Positions 17,220 to 26,117 of a stretch of 40,686 nt of DNA are shown here, one piece after another. Made by a program: the position numbers and the translations under genes. The notes below the pieces were generated by a model, which was not told the origin of the DNA, made no database searches, and saw nothing but the letters and a program-made list of their open reading frames with translations. Position 1 is the stretch's first letter; the number at the start of each line of letters is the position of its first letter. This DNA is from JBHJOF01 sp050330055 (GTDB lineage: Bacteria; Pseudomonadota; Alphaproteobacteria; Kiloniellales; JAKSDN01): contig JBHJOF010000017.1 of assembly GCA_050330055.1 (NCBI GenBank), positions 1-40,686 on the forward strand, given 5' to 3'.

Positions 17220-17678
17220 AGCCGTGCCTGTCCGGCCGGCGGCAGGCGGGTGGTGGCCAGCCGATGCCGATGGGTTGTGGACAAGGTGCGGGGCCTTTGT
17301 TCGCGTGCCGCGGGCCAGATCAACATCGGTCGGGGGCTGCGTCCATAGCTTCTAATACGCCGTCTCGACTCTGGAGACTCATGGCCCATGCTTGGCGGCC
17401 CCAGTAGACCAAAGGGGGGCCGCCAAGGGTGGGCCATCGGTCATCACTATCGGGACTTGGTATACGCATTTGATTTATAAGTATTTTACTGGCGAGAAGC
17501 CCGTCGAAGTATGAGGGCGTGCCCAGTGATCGCGGATGAACGGATACTACCCTAGAGCGCGTCGCTGGCCGCGTCGTGCAGATCCTGCAGGGCGGCCCGC
17601 TCGATGGCTTCGATCTCATCGCCCCTGTGTCGGAGGTTCTTGCCTGCGGCCTACAGGACTCGACCCCTGGGGCGCCCC
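17220..17678. other. Intergenic region between convergent genes
   Basis: About 460 bases between the ends of the second sulfotransferase (+) and a GT2 gene (-). It carries the large hairpin at 17381-17437, then an AT-richer stretch (17450-17500). No gene is recognised. Confidence 0.45.
17381..17437. repeat. Large near-perfect inverted repeat, possible two-way terminator
   Basis: Two 22-base arms (17381-17402 and 17416-17437) match at 20 of 22 positions around a 13-base spacer; the core is CTTGGCGGCCCC/GGGGCCGCCAAG. It lies between the ends of two converging genes, where a bidirectional terminator is expected, but no T run follows on either side. It could also be a remnant of a small palindromic mobile element. 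Confidence 0.6.
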
Positions 17679-18683
17679 TCAAATGGTGGCGTGCGGGAAG
17701 TCCGGTGCGTCCGGCTCGTCCTCGCTGCTTGCCGCCCGGCCGGTCAGCGCCGGCTGCAGGTAGCGGTGCCAGATGCGATGGCTCATCTGCTTGGGATTGA
17801 GCAGCAGCGCGCCCGCCAGGTTGGTCGCCAGGCGATGCGGGCTCTTCTGCACATAGGCGGAGACCGCCTGCTTGTAGAGAATCCAGCTGAGGTCCCTGCG
17901 GTCCTCGCTGAAGCGGGTGGTCCACGGCATGCGTTGGCGGGCTGCCATGAAGGCCTCCCAGGTCGGCTCGGCCTCGCCGCGGCGGCGGTGCAGCATGCAG
18001 TCGTGCAGCCAGCGCCGCTTGAGCGCAAGTTGACGCACCCGCGCAACCGAAACTGATTTGCCGTGGATCCTGTATTTGACTAGAAACTCAGGTTGAACCA
18101 GCAGGCCGTGGCCGAGTTCAGCGATGCGATTCCAGAGATCGCAATCTTCTATCGCATCGAACTGGCTTCGGTAACCGCCGACCGCCATGACGGCATCACG
18201 TCGCATGAGTACCGCGGGATGATGAAAGCTGATCAGCACATTTTTCTGAATACACCTTTGGACCACCTCCCGGCTTGCGAGGGGAGATCGGTATTGCGCA
18301 ATAATCCTGTCCTGATCGTCTATGTTGTAGACGTAGGCGCTAACTACGGCGACGTCGGGATTTGCTTCGACGAAGGCTAATTGACGCTCGAGCCGTTGCG
18401 GCAGGCAGACATCATCGGCGTCCATCACCGCGATCCACTCACCGCGCGCCTTTTCCAGAGCGTAGTTGCGCGCCGCACTAATGCCGCCGTGCGGCTTGCT
18501 GAAGACCCGGACCCGACTATCGCGGGCTGCGTAGGATCTGAGGATGGAGAGCGTGCTGTCTGTCGAACCATCGTCGACAATGATCAACTCAAAGTCGCGA
18601 TAGGTCTGTGCCAGGATGCTTTCAACCGCGGCCGCGACGAACCGCTCAGTGTTGTAGGCCGCCATGGTCACGGAGATCTTCAT
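17679..18683 (-). CDS. Family 2 glycosyltransferase
   Basis: Cytosolic or membrane-associated inverting glycosyltransferase of 334 residues with a GT-A fold. The nucleotide-binding motif VDDGSTD is at 36-42, the metal-binding DADD at 88-91 and a likely catalytic AIED at 177-180. It would add one sugar to the lipid-linked repeat unit; donor and acceptor are unknown. The ATG start is supported by GAGAGGA nine bases upstream and by the canonical opening KISVTMAAYN; the longer frame adds only eleven unusual residues. It is the last gene of a - strand series, 205 bases after the AlkP-like gene. Confidence 0.92.
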   Translation of the reverse strand: MKISVTMAAYNTERFVAAAVESILAQTYRDFELIIVDDGSTDSTLSILRSYAARDSRVRVFSKPHGGISAARNYALEKARGEWIAVMDADDVCLPQRLERQLAFVEANPDVAVVSAYVYNIDDQDRIIAQYRSPLASREVVQRCIQKNVLISFHHPAVLMRRDAVMAVGGYRSQFDAIEDCDLWNRIAELGHGLLVQPEFLVKYRIHGKSVSVARVRQLALKRRWLHDCMLHRRRGEAEPTWEAFMAARQRMPWTTRFSEDRRDLSWILYKQAVSAYVQKSPHRLATNLAGALLLNPKQMSHRIWHRYLQPALTGRAASSEDEPDAPDFPHATI

Positions 18684-18835
18684 GAAAAACTGTCCTCTCC
18701 GGTCGGTGCGGCGCACTTTGGCCCGCGATCAGAATAACTCTCGGGCTGGCCTCCGGCCGCTTCGCCCGTGACATCGACTGCCGTTCGCTGTGTCCGAAGT
18801 GCTCTCATTCTACATCGCTTGGCCAGCGGGTTGCC

Positions 18836-18991
18836 CGACCCAGGCGCCCTCGACGGCTGCTGGCCCGCCTCGTCCTTTGAGCTCCTCCTCAGGCGGCGTT
18901 GCGTGCCATGGCGATCGGCGAGCGGCCGTCCATGTAGTCGGGGATCGGCGCGCCCAGGAGCTCCAGGATCATCGGCGCGACATCGACCCAG
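18836..18991. repeat. Direct repeat, copy 1 (end of first AlkP-like gene plus flank)
   Basis: About 156 bases covering the last 34 codons of the AlkP-like gene and 50 non-coding bases beyond. By eye it differs from the copy at 20762-20918 at only three or four positions, including a one-base length difference in the non-coding part. The middles of the two genes are far more different. Confidence 0.8.
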
Positions 18992-20535
18992 GTGGCACCA
19001 GACACCTGCAGCCCAGGGGTAATGCCTGGCCCGCTAGCGATGAAAAAGCCGTAGTTCGTGTGAGCACCGGTACGACGGTGAGCGAACGGACCAAAGCGAC
19101 CGAGCGTGGGATGGTCGAGAATGTCCACGACGACGTCATGCCGCCATTTCACGACCAGATCGGCCGCCAGTCCCTCTCTATCGAGAATCTGGGAATCGGA
19201 GCGCACGCGGATGATTTTTTCCACCGTCGATTGCTTGGTCCTCGGATCACGCAACAGCATCAGCTGCTCGGTGATCGCTCGGCACTCGGCCTCGTACTGG
19301 TCGAACGGTACGATGCCATTGGCCTCGCGCCCTTGCAGGTTGATGCGGATCAGGCCATCGGCCTGGCCCGGGGGAACGAAGGCGCGCATCTCGGGCCAGT
19401 ACGGGCTATACCACATGCCAGGGTGCCAGTAGGGCCTGAACTTGTAGGGATACTGCGGCCCCTCCGCTTCGCCGAGCAGCTTCTTCTCGAGCGCGTGACC
19501 CAGCTCCATGACGAGGTTTCTCCTGAGGAATCCGCGCAATTGATTATCGTCCGCCTTGGTGCCGTAGACAGAGCGCACCCATCCGAGGTTTCGCGGTTGG
19601 ATCACGGGGTCGGGTGGTGGCGTGTTCGGGCCTCCCGAAGACGGAGCCAGGCCGACCCGTCCCGGGAAGGACATGCGATAAAGAATCTCCGGCAGCATAG
19701 CCATGTTCGGCAGGTCAACGTTATTCGTACACATGCCCTCCTGCGAGAATACCACGACGCGCGTGTCGGCGGGGAGAACGTCGAGCACCTCGCCAAGGGC
19801 CCGGTCGGTGGCCTGGTAGATTTCCAGCGTCGGGTCCCGGCCGCCGAGCATTTTTTTGAATTTGGGATAGAGCGGATGCTTCTCATCGCTGATGTGCCAC
19901 ACCATATGGCCAACGCTGTGAATCTCACCAAATGCGGTAACAAAGAGATCCCAGCGCTCCTGCGTGAGCAGGTCCTTGAGGATCTCCTTGCGAAGCTCGA
20001 TGCCCTTGAGGCAACGCCTCATCAGCTTGGCGACCGAGGACTTGCGCCAGATGCGCGCGAAATCGCGGCTCAGGGCGGGGTGCGTGCCATACTTCGCCTT
20101 GATCTTTTCGAGCGCGTCCGCCGGCTTGGAGACCGTCGGGTGAAAGGGCGCATGAGCGCCCCAGGAGAAGATCTGAACGCCGTTGACGTTGTCCGACATC
20201 TTGCACTTGGGCAGGTCGAACGCCACCACCCGATACTGATCTCCCAGGGCGTAGAAGGGCGGCACCCTGTCGTAGAGGCAAGGCACCACCTTGCTGGCAT
20301 AGGTATCCGGATCGAAGTGCGTGTGATGCCAGAAGCCCGTCTTCTCCGGCCAGGCGCCGGCATAGAAGGTCGGCCAGGCGATGTCGGCAAAGTCGATCTC
20401 GTTACCCTGAGTACGGCCATAGGCGCCGCTGGCCATTAGCTTCGCCAAAGTGGGTAACTTACCTTCTGCAGTCCACCTTTCGATAAGGGCGGCTTCGGCG
20501 CTGTCCAGGCCGATGGCGATGACGGGACTCTTCAT
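18889..20535 (-). CDS. AlkP-superfamily phosphohydrolase/phosphodiesterase (copy 1)
   Basis: 548-residue member of the alkaline phosphatase superfamily (type I phosphodiesterase/COG3379-like). The opening VIAIGLDSAE carries the first metal-binding Asp (Asp11); WPTFY at 54-58 holds the likely Thr nucleophile; the GEIHSVGHMVWH stretch corresponds to the second metal site, and the end WVDVAPMILELLGAPIPDYMDG is the usual closing motif. The normal SDHG metal motif reads FSQEGM here, so Asp and His are replaced. There is no signal peptide, so a cytosolic role on a phosphorylated or sulfated sugar or nucleotide sugar is possible; the substrate is unknown. The ATG start has AGGAG ten bases upstream; a longer frame adds 16 residues. 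Tandem with a paralogue. Confidence 0.88.
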   Translation of the reverse strand: MKSPVIAIGLDSAEAALIERWTAEGKLPTLAKLMASGAYGRTQGNEIDFADIAWPTFYAGAWPEKTGFWHHTHFDPDTYASKVVPCLYDRVPPFYALGDQYRVVAFDLPKCKMSDNVNGVQIFSWGAHAPFHPTVSKPADALEKIKAKYGTHPALSRDFARIWRKSSVAKLMRRCLKGIELRKEILKDLLTQERWDLFVTAFGEIHSVGHMVWHISDEKHPLYPKFKKMLGGRDPTLEIYQATDRALGEVLDVLPADTRVVVFSQEGMCTNNVDLPNMAMLPEILYRMSFPGRVGLAPSSGGPNTPPPDPVIQPRNLGWVRSVYGTKADDNQLRGFLRRNLVMELGHALEKKLLGEAEGPQYPYKFRPYWHPGMWYSPYWPEMRAFVPPGQADGLIRINLQGREANGIVPFDQYEAECRAITEQLMLLRDPRTKQSTVEKIIRVRSDSQILDREGLAADLVVKWRHDVVVDILDHPTLGRFGPFAHRRTGAHTNYGFFIASGPGITPGLQVSGATWVDVAPMILELLGAPIPDYMDGRSPIAMARNAA

Positions 20536-20815
20536 CCAGGTGTGTCTCCTAGTGGTGAAAATCATACAGAAGAGTCCGGTCAAAAATGGCTGTAAGCTGG
20601 GCGTCGTCGGTCACTAGCGGACACGTTGTTGATTCACCCTCGACATGGCTCCGGGACCCTGGAGTGACTGCCTCGCGCATCTCCAGCCTCTCGGCGAGGC
20701 TGGGTCGAGCGTGCTTGTTCCTGTTGGGCTCGAACCAGCGGTACAGAATTCTGCCACGAGTCGACCCAGGCGCCCTCGACGGCTGCTGGCCCGCCTCGTC
20801 CTGTGAGCTCCCTCC
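20536..20815 (-). other. Spacer between the two AlkP-like genes
   Basis: 280 bases with no gene. The right end (20762-20815) is part of the direct repeat shared with 18836-18888. The rest looks like unique spacer sequence and should hold the promoter, if any, of copy 1. Confidence 0.5.
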
Positions 20816-20918
20816 TCAGGCGGCGTTGCGTGCCATGGCGATCGGCGAGCGGCCGTCCATGTAGTCGGGGATCGGCGCGCCCAGGAGCTCCAGGATCATC
20901 GGCGCGACGTCGACCCAG
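20762..20918. repeat. Direct repeat, copy 2 (end of second AlkP-like gene plus flank)
   Basis: Counterpart of 18836-18991: the last 34 codons and the following non-coding bases of the second AlkP-like gene. Near-identity runs through both coding and non-coding bases, so it reflects recent recombination or gene conversion, not protein selection. The 5' ends (20471-20537 and 22401-22467) also match closely. Confidence 0.8.
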
Positions 20919-22465
20919 CGGGCATCGGTTGCCTGCCGGCCGACCGGTATATCCGGGCCGTTGGCAATGAAGAATCCGTGCGTGTTGTGGCCTCCGGGCC
21001 GCCGGCAGGTCACGGGGCCGATGCGCCCGAGCGTCGGGCTGTCGATCACGTCGATGAAGTGATCGCAGTTCCACTTCACGACCAAGTCGCCCTGGGGGCC
21101 ACCGTCTTCCAGTATCGCCGAACCGGAGCGCGTCCGAATCACTTTTTTCACCGCAGGTCTCTGCGTGCGCGGGTCGCGGAACTGCTTGAGTTGATCCTCG
21201 ATCTCGTTGCAGACGGCCTCGTACTGCTCGAGCGGTACGATACCGTCACGCTCCCGGCCTTGCAGATTGATGCGGATGAAGCCGTCGCCAAGCGCGGGCA
21301 GAGCGAAGGCACGCATCTTGGGCCAGAAGTTGCTGAACCACATGCTGGGCGAGAAATAAGGATTGAAGCTGTAGGGATACCCCGGTCCCGGAGCCTCGCC
21401 AAAAATGTGCTTTTCCAGCTTGTAGCCCGCCTCCATCAGCAGGTTCTTGCGGACGAAGCGGCGCAGCGGGTTGCTGTCTGCCTTGGTCGAGTAGATCGAG
21501 CGCACCCAGCCGAGGTCGAGCGGCCGCAGCACGCGCGGCGGCGGCTCTGTATTGGCGCCGCCTTCGCTGCCCATCAGACCGATCTGACCAGGGAAATTCA
21601 TGCGGTACATGATCTCCGGCAGAAAGGCCATGTTAGGTAGATCAAGACCGTTATTTTCCATTCCTTCCTGTGAGAAAATTACGACGCGGGCGTCCTTCGG
21701 AGCAGCGGCAAGAACGTCTGCCAGAGCGCGGTCGACAAGCTGGTAGATCTCGAGCACCGGGTCCGCACCACCAAACATACCCTTGAACTCGTCGTGCAGC
21801 TCATGCCCTGTTTCGTTGCTGACATGCCAAGTGTAGTGCGGCGCGGAATGGGTTTCGCTGAATACAGTCAGGAAGAAGTCCCAATTGTCACGCTGCATGA
21901 TGTCCTTGCAGATCTTCCGCCGCAATTCGACGCCGGTTCGCATGCGCTCCTGCAGCTTGTGTACCGAGCGCTTGCGCCACGGACGTGCGTGATCGCGATC
22001 GAAGGCGGGATGCGACCCGTATTTTTCCAGCAGCTTAGGCAGCACGTCGGCCGGCTTGGAGATGCGCTTGGTGTACGGCGAATGGGCGCCCCAGGCAAGA
22101 ACCTGGATGCCATTCACGTCGTCAGACAGAGTCGCTTGGGGCAGGTCGAAGGTGGCGACCTTGAAGTCATTACCGAGGGCATAGAACGGCGGAACTTGCC
22201 CGTAGTTGTAGCTGCCACGAGTCATTCCGTAGGTCTTCGGATTGAACTTGATGTGTTGCCAGTAGCCCGTCTTCTCCGGCCAACAACCAGTATAGAAGCT
22301 TGGCCAGGCGACCTCGCTGAAACCGATCTCGTTGCCTTCCGTGCGGCCGTAGGTGCCGCCCGCCTTCAGACGGGCAAGGGTGGGCAGCTTGCCATCCGCG
22401 GTCCACCTTTCGATAAGGTCGGCTTCCGCGCTGTCCAGGCCGATGGCGATGACGGGACTCTTCAT
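20816..22465 (-). CDS. AlkP-superfamily phosphohydrolase/phosphodiesterase (copy 2)
   Basis: 549-residue paralogue of the gene downstream. It has Asp11 in AIGLDSAE, Ser56 in WPSFY as possible nucleophile (Thr in copy 1), SETHSAPHYTWH at 203-214, SQEG at 265-268 in place of SDHG, and GGHNTHGFFIANGPDI near 491-506 with the last metal-binding His. The C-terminal 34 residues are identical to those of copy 1. There is no signal peptide or membrane segment. The ATG start follows AGGAGGCACAGC. The Ser/Thr swap at the nucleophile and divergence in the middle suggest different substrates. A function in turning over phosphate or sulfate esters of the polysaccharide pathway is an inference. Confidence 0.88.
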   Translation of the reverse strand: MKSPVIAIGLDSAEADLIERWTADGKLPTLARLKAGGTYGRTEGNEIGFSEVAWPSFYTGCWPEKTGYWQHIKFNPKTYGMTRGSYNYGQVPPFYALGNDFKVATFDLPQATLSDDVNGIQVLAWGAHSPYTKRISKPADVLPKLLEKYGSHPAFDRDHARPWRKRSVHKLQERMRTGVELRRKICKDIMQRDNWDFFLTVFSETHSAPHYTWHVSNETGHELHDEFKGMFGGADPVLEIYQLVDRALADVLAAAPKDARVVIFSQEGMENNGLDLPNMAFLPEIMYRMNFPGQIGLMGSEGGANTEPPPRVLRPLDLGWVRSIYSTKADSNPLRRFVRKNLLMEAGYKLEKHIFGEAPGPGYPYSFNPYFSPSMWFSNFWPKMRAFALPALGDGFIRINLQGRERDGIVPLEQYEAVCNEIEDQLKQFRDPRTQRPAVKKVIRTRSGSAILEDGGPQGDLVVKWNCDHFIDVIDSPTLGRIGPVTCRRPGGHNTHGFFIANGPDIPVGRQATDARWVDVAPMILELLGAPIPDYMDGRSPIAMARNAA

Positions 22466-22876
22466 CCTGCTGTGCCTCCTAGCGAACCTTTGTTAAGTCA
22501 CCGTAGAATGATCGGGCCCTGATGGCCGCCGCGGACGTCACCCCGGTGACATGCGCCGCACCAAGCCCTTTGCAACGCCGCCGCCCCATCCGCGATTTGG
22601 ATAGAGGCAACGTCACTCCGCCGGTTCCCACCGTCAACCACTGGCGTCGCAAACGATGACGTTTGCAGTGCACAACATACGCAGCAGGCCAATGAATTTC
22701 AAGTATATTCTTCTGGGTTGCAGAGGGGATGTGCTGCCTATGCTTAAAAGCATCGGTTAACTTGGGCGTTAAGTTTCTTAAATATTAAAGTAGTTGACAA
22801 TAAACTCAGCTATCTATAGCTGTGGGTACATGCTGCCCTTGTCTGGATACCTGGAATGGGGCTGCGCCGAGGGGGA
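22466..22876 (-). other. Intergenic region before the AlkP-like pair
   Basis: About 410 bases, AT-rich from 22690 to 22830. It should include the promoter for the AlkP-like genes. A TTGACA at 22794-22799 faces away from any gene. A TTAA-N8-TTAA at 22757-22772 misses the CtrA spacing by one base. No gene is recognised. Confidence 0.4.
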
Positions 22877-23650
22877 TCAGGCAGCTTCCAGGCGACGAGC
22901 GGCCTCGCCCACGGTTACCACGTCGCAACCCGCCGCGACAGCCGCTGAAACAGCGGCTTCCAGGTGCTCCGGCGTGCAACCGTAAGTCGAGGGTCTCTCG
23001 GCAACGTCGTGCGTGAAGAAAATCAGCCAGGCCCGCGTCTGCCGCGCCTCCTGGATCTGGGCGAGCGTTCGTTCCACCGGATCGAAGCGGGAGGAGAGGG
23101 GATAGGACCGCAGCGCCGCCAGGTCGACGTTCCCATGGTTCAGCCCGCCCATTGTGGACCGGCAGGTCGCGAAGCGGCTGCCTGCAAGCCGTTTCGCTCG
23201 TAGCGTGATATCCCCGAAAGGGTAAGAGAAGGAGTTCCAGGAAGACAGGCCGGTAGCCGCGGTCAAGGCGGCTATGTTGTCGTCGAGCTCGCGCGCCAAC
23301 TGGCGGCGACCGAGCCCTCGCGCGCTGATGTGCGAGAAGGTATGGCAGCCGAGTTCGTGTCCATGGGCGAGCAGTTCTGCAATGTCCTCCCGGGTCATCA
23401 TTGCGAGGCCCTCGCTTTCGCCACCCAGCAGGCCGAAGGCGGCGTAGTAGGTGCCGCGCACGCCATGGCGCTGCAGGATGGAGCCTCCCGTGCGATAGGC
23501 CGACGCGGGGAAGTCGTCGAAGGTGAAGCTGACCAGGCCACGCGGCGGATCAATATGCAGCGGCCGGCGCAGCAGCATCTGCACGACTCGCTTTTGCAGC
23601 TTCAGGCGGGCCCGATTGGCCAGCGACAAGCCGCTACTACGATCCTCCAC
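22877..23650 (-). CDS. Polysaccharide deacetylase (CE4/NodB-type)
   Basis: 257-residue enzyme expected to remove N- or O-acetyl groups from a sugar chain or its precursor. The first NodB motif FTFDDFP carries the catalytic base and metal Asp; the second, HTFSHISARG, supplies the two metal-binding His; SYPFGD corresponds to motif three, and FTHDV near the end to the final His motif. All core residues are present. There is no signal peptide, so it probably acts in the cytosol before export or on lipid-linked units. The GTG start is chosen because GGAGG lies six bases upstream; the frame extends 16 residues further to a GTG at 23698 with no site. It follows the GNAT gene in the - strand series. 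Confidence 0.9.
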   Translation of the reverse strand: MEDRSSGLSLANRARLKLQKRVVQMLLRRPLHIDPPRGLVSFTFDDFPASAYRTGGSILQRHGVRGTYYAAFGLLGGESEGLAMMTREDIAELLAHGHELGCHTFSHISARGLGRRQLARELDDNIAALTAATGLSSWNSFSYPFGDITLRAKRLAGSRFATCRSTMGGLNHGNVDLAALRSYPLSSRFDPVERTLAQIQEARQTRAWLIFFTHDVAERPSTYGCTPEHLEAAVSAAVAAGCDVVTVGEAARRLEAA

Positions 23651-23794
23651 GACCAGCCTCCGTGACGGTGCAAGGTGATGGCCGCCAGAGCGAGGCACGA
23701 CCGGGGATACAAGCCGGTGCAGCCCTCCCGCGCGCCCCGATAGTGGGGACGCGCCTATTGAGCAAGTGCCGCGTTTTCAGGCCGGACGACCGCT

Positions 23795-24871
23795 TCATGG
23801 CACGCGCGCCCGGGCTTCGAAACGGCGGTAGGCGCGGCGCGGCAGGTTGTGGGCGAAGCTCTCCGGCAGACGCTCGATGGCGCTGCCGATCGCCTGCCAC
23901 ACGATCCGTCCGGCGCCGGCGAGCGAGGGCCGGGCGACGAAGCCCTGCGCCACCGGGATCGAGGCGCTGCCCAGCCGCTGCTTGTAGCTCATGTCACCGC
24001 GGCCGAGATCGATCATGTCGATGCCGAGCGACGGGGCGCATTGCGCCATCTCCACGATCAGCCGGTAGCCGGGTGAGTACTTGTGGAACTGTTCGCCATA
24101 GGCCGGGAACCAGTAGTGCCAGACGCGGCGCGAGCGCATCCCCAGATGAACGGCGACGAGTGTGTCCCCCGCATAGAGGCTCGACAGCAGGCCGGCGAAG
24201 CCCGGCTCCTGGATGCCGCGGATATCGTCCAGCAGGCGCGCCGGCCAGTCGTGGGCGAAGAGGTCGATGGCGTTGGTCCGGCGATACTGCTCGCTCTTCC
24301 AGCGGATCAGCGCCTCGAAGGCGGCCGCGCTGGCGTCATGGAGCTCGTAGCGCAAGGGCCCGAGCTCGCGCTCCAGCTTGCGCCATTTCGTACCCATGCG
24401 GCTGTTGACCACCCTGGAGCCGTCCCCTTCGCGGGCTGCGGCGTAGGCGTCGTAGCCCTGGCGCAGGTCGAGATAGGGCGAGTCCGCTATGTCGACGTGG
24501 TGGGGCAGGAAAGAGCGCTGGCTAACCAGCAGGTGGTCGAAGTCAAAGACGTCGAGGCCGCATCCGGCCAGCAGGACGCCTGGGTCCCAGCTTTCCCCCG
24601 GCGGCGCGATCACGCCCTGGTAGTCGGACAGCGGCCAGCCGATCGGCTTGCCGATGCGACGGCCGCGCAGCTGAAAGGGGAAGAAGCCGACAATGCGGTT
24701 GCCTTCCTCCAGGATGCCCACGAAAGCGTCGTCCTTGACCCGGCCGACCGCCCGGGTGAACTGCGCGCAGAAATAGGGGCTGGCGAGCTCCGGGTTGCCG
24801 TCCTGGATCTCCGACCAGCGGGCGAGTTCTGCCTCGCCCAGCTCCCGTGCTTGAATGACGTTCTGCTTCAT
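23795..24871 (-). CDS. GNAT-fold acyltransferase (CelD/FemAB-like)
   Basis: 358-residue cytosolic protein of the Acetyltransf_6 type, known from cellulose and exopolysaccharide loci (CelD/BcsL-like). Typical features are the SPYFCAQFTRAV stretch near residue 31, the FFPFQLRGRRIGKPIG region with SDYQGVI, the KWRKLERELG segment in the middle, and RWKSEQYRRT followed by a second GNAT half with a GMRS...YWFPAYGEQF stretch. The expected role is to transfer an acyl or aminoacyl group to a sugar or carrier; donor and acceptor are not known. The ATG start gives the family's normal N-terminus; the frame is open further upstream into the neighbouring gene but that part is not coding. It lies 59 bases after the FAD oxidoreductase. 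Confidence 0.85.
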   Translation of the reverse strand: MKQNVIQARELGEAELARWSEIQDGNPELASPYFCAQFTRAVGRVKDDAFVGILEEGNRIVGFFPFQLRGRRIGKPIGWPLSDYQGVIAPPGESWDPGVLLAGCGLDVFDFDHLLVSQRSFLPHHVDIADSPYLDLRQGYDAYAAAREGDGSRVVNSRMGTKWRKLERELGPLRYELHDASAAAFEALIRWKSEQYRRTNAIDLFAHDWPARLLDDIRGIQEPGFAGLLSSLYAGDTLVAVHLGMRSRRVWHYWFPAYGEQFHKYSPGYRLIVEMAQCAPSLGIDMIDLGRGDMSYKQRLGSASIPVAQGFVARPSLAGAGRIVWQAIGSAIERLPESFAHNLPRRAYRRFEARARVP

Positions 24872-24930
24872 GGCCGACCGGACAGGCACGATTGAATGAT
24901 CTGGTATAGCTGAGAAATGCTGCGATTCCT

Positions 24931-26052
24931 TTAGACTTCTGACGGAGCATTGACGCCGAGCAGGCGGGCGACTTCGTCGGCGATCGCCAGGGCCGAGGTG
25001 AGGCCGGGTGATTCTATGCCGAAGAGGTTGACCAGGCCGGCCACGCCGTGATCTGGCGGCCCCTGGATCACGAAATCCGCCGCCGGCTGGTGCGGCCCGT
25101 GCAGTTTCGGGCGGATGCCGGCGTAATCCGGGTGCAGGGCGCCGTCCGGCAGGTCGGGCCAGAAGCGCCGCACCGCCGGGTAGAAGCTGGCCGCGCGCGC
25201 CGGATCGACGTCGTAGTCGATGCGCTCGATCCATTCGACGTCGGGGCCGAAGCGGGCCTGTCCGCCCAGGTCCATGGTCAGGTGGGTGCCGAGCCCGCCC
25301 GGCACCGGCACCGGATAGATCAGGCGCGAGAAGGGCGAGCGGCCGGCCAGCGCAAAGTAGTTGCCCTTGGCCAGATGGCTCTTCGGCACGAAGGCCTTCG
25401 GCAGACCGGCGATGCGGCCGGCCAAGGCCGGCGCGCTCAGGCCTGCCGCGTTGACCAGCTGGCGGCAACGCAGCGCCATGGGCTCGGCGCCGCCGATCTG
25501 CAGCACCAGGCGCTCCTCGGCCGCCTCGGCGTCCTGCAGCGGGCTGCGGCAGGCCAGCAGGGCGCCGGCCGCCTCGGCCTCACCCAGCAGGGCCAGGCTC
25601 AGGCCGTGACTGTCGATGATGCCGGTCGAGGGCGACAGCAGGGCGGCGACGAAGTTGCCGGCCGGCTCCATGCGGCGCACCTCGGGGCCGTCGATCCATC
25701 GCAGGTCGTCGACGCCGTTGGCGGCGGCCTTCTGCTGCAGGCCCTTCAGGGTGACGATCTCATCGTCGTTGGTGGCGACGATCAGCTTGCCGATGCGCTT
25801 GAAGGGCACGCCGCGGCTCTCGCAGAAGCGATAGAGCGCGTCGCGGCCGGCCACGCACATCCTCGCCCGCACGCTGTCCTTGGGATAGTAGATGCCGGCG
25901 TGGATGACCTCGGAGTTGCGCGAGGTGATGCCGGTGGCGAAGGTCTCCGCGGCCTCGAGCAACAGCACCTCGCGGCCAGCGAGCGCCAGCCGCCGCGCGA
26001 TGCTGAGGCCGATCACGCCGGCCCCGACGACGACGCACTCGATGCTGTCCAT
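24931..26052 (-). CDS. FAD-dependent oxidoreductase, L-2-hydroxyglutarate oxidase (LhgO)-like
   Basis: 373-residue flavoprotein of the DAO family. The FAD-binding loop VVGAGVIGLSIARRLA is at 8-23 with the ribose-binding Glu in LLLEAAE; GITSRNSEVIHAGIYYP (41-57) and GLVNLFGIESPGLTSA near the end are the signatures of L-2-hydroxyglutarate oxidase and its relatives. Known members oxidise L-2-hydroxyglutarate to 2-oxoglutarate and pass electrons to the membrane. No pathway link to polysaccharide synthesis is known to me; it may act on a hydroxy acid substituent, or be a passenger gene. It begins with ATG 66 bases after manC and is followed by the GNAT gene. Confidence 0.9.
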   Translation of the reverse strand: MDSIECVVVGAGVIGLSIARRLALAGREVLLLEAAETFATGITSRNSEVIHAGIYYPKDSVRARMCVAGRDALYRFCESRGVPFKRIGKLIVATNDDEIVTLKGLQQKAAANGVDDLRWIDGPEVRRMEPAGNFVAALLSPSTGIIDSHGLSLALLGEAEAAGALLACRSPLQDAEAAEERLVLQIGGAEPMALRCRQLVNAAGLSAPALAGRIAGLPKAFVPKSHLAKGNYFALAGRSPFSRLIYPVPVPGGLGTHLTMDLGGQARFGPDVEWIERIDYDVDPARAASFYPAVRRFWPDLPDGALHPDYAGIRPKLHGPHQPAADFVIQGPPDHGVAGLVNLFGIESPGLTSALAIADEVARLLGVNAPSEV

Positions 26053-26117
26053 GGGCGGCTTGCGGCGGTCAGCGGGCGGCGAGGGGAGGGCGCTCAGCCC
26101 CGGCGAGCGACGAGCAC

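Noticed and set aside
22757..22772. CtrA-like TTAA...TTAA
   Set aside because: The spacing is eight bases, not seven, and no gene start is near in the right direction.
22794..22820. TTGACA followed by TATAGC, promoter-like on the + strand
   Set aside because: The spacer is only 15 bases and no + strand gene follows.
24872..25468. Open frame extending the GNAT gene upstream into the oxidoreductase gene on the same strand
   Set aside because: The translation is Arg/Pro/Gly-rich and out of frame with a well-supported gene; the GNAT family N-terminus begins at the ATG at 24871.
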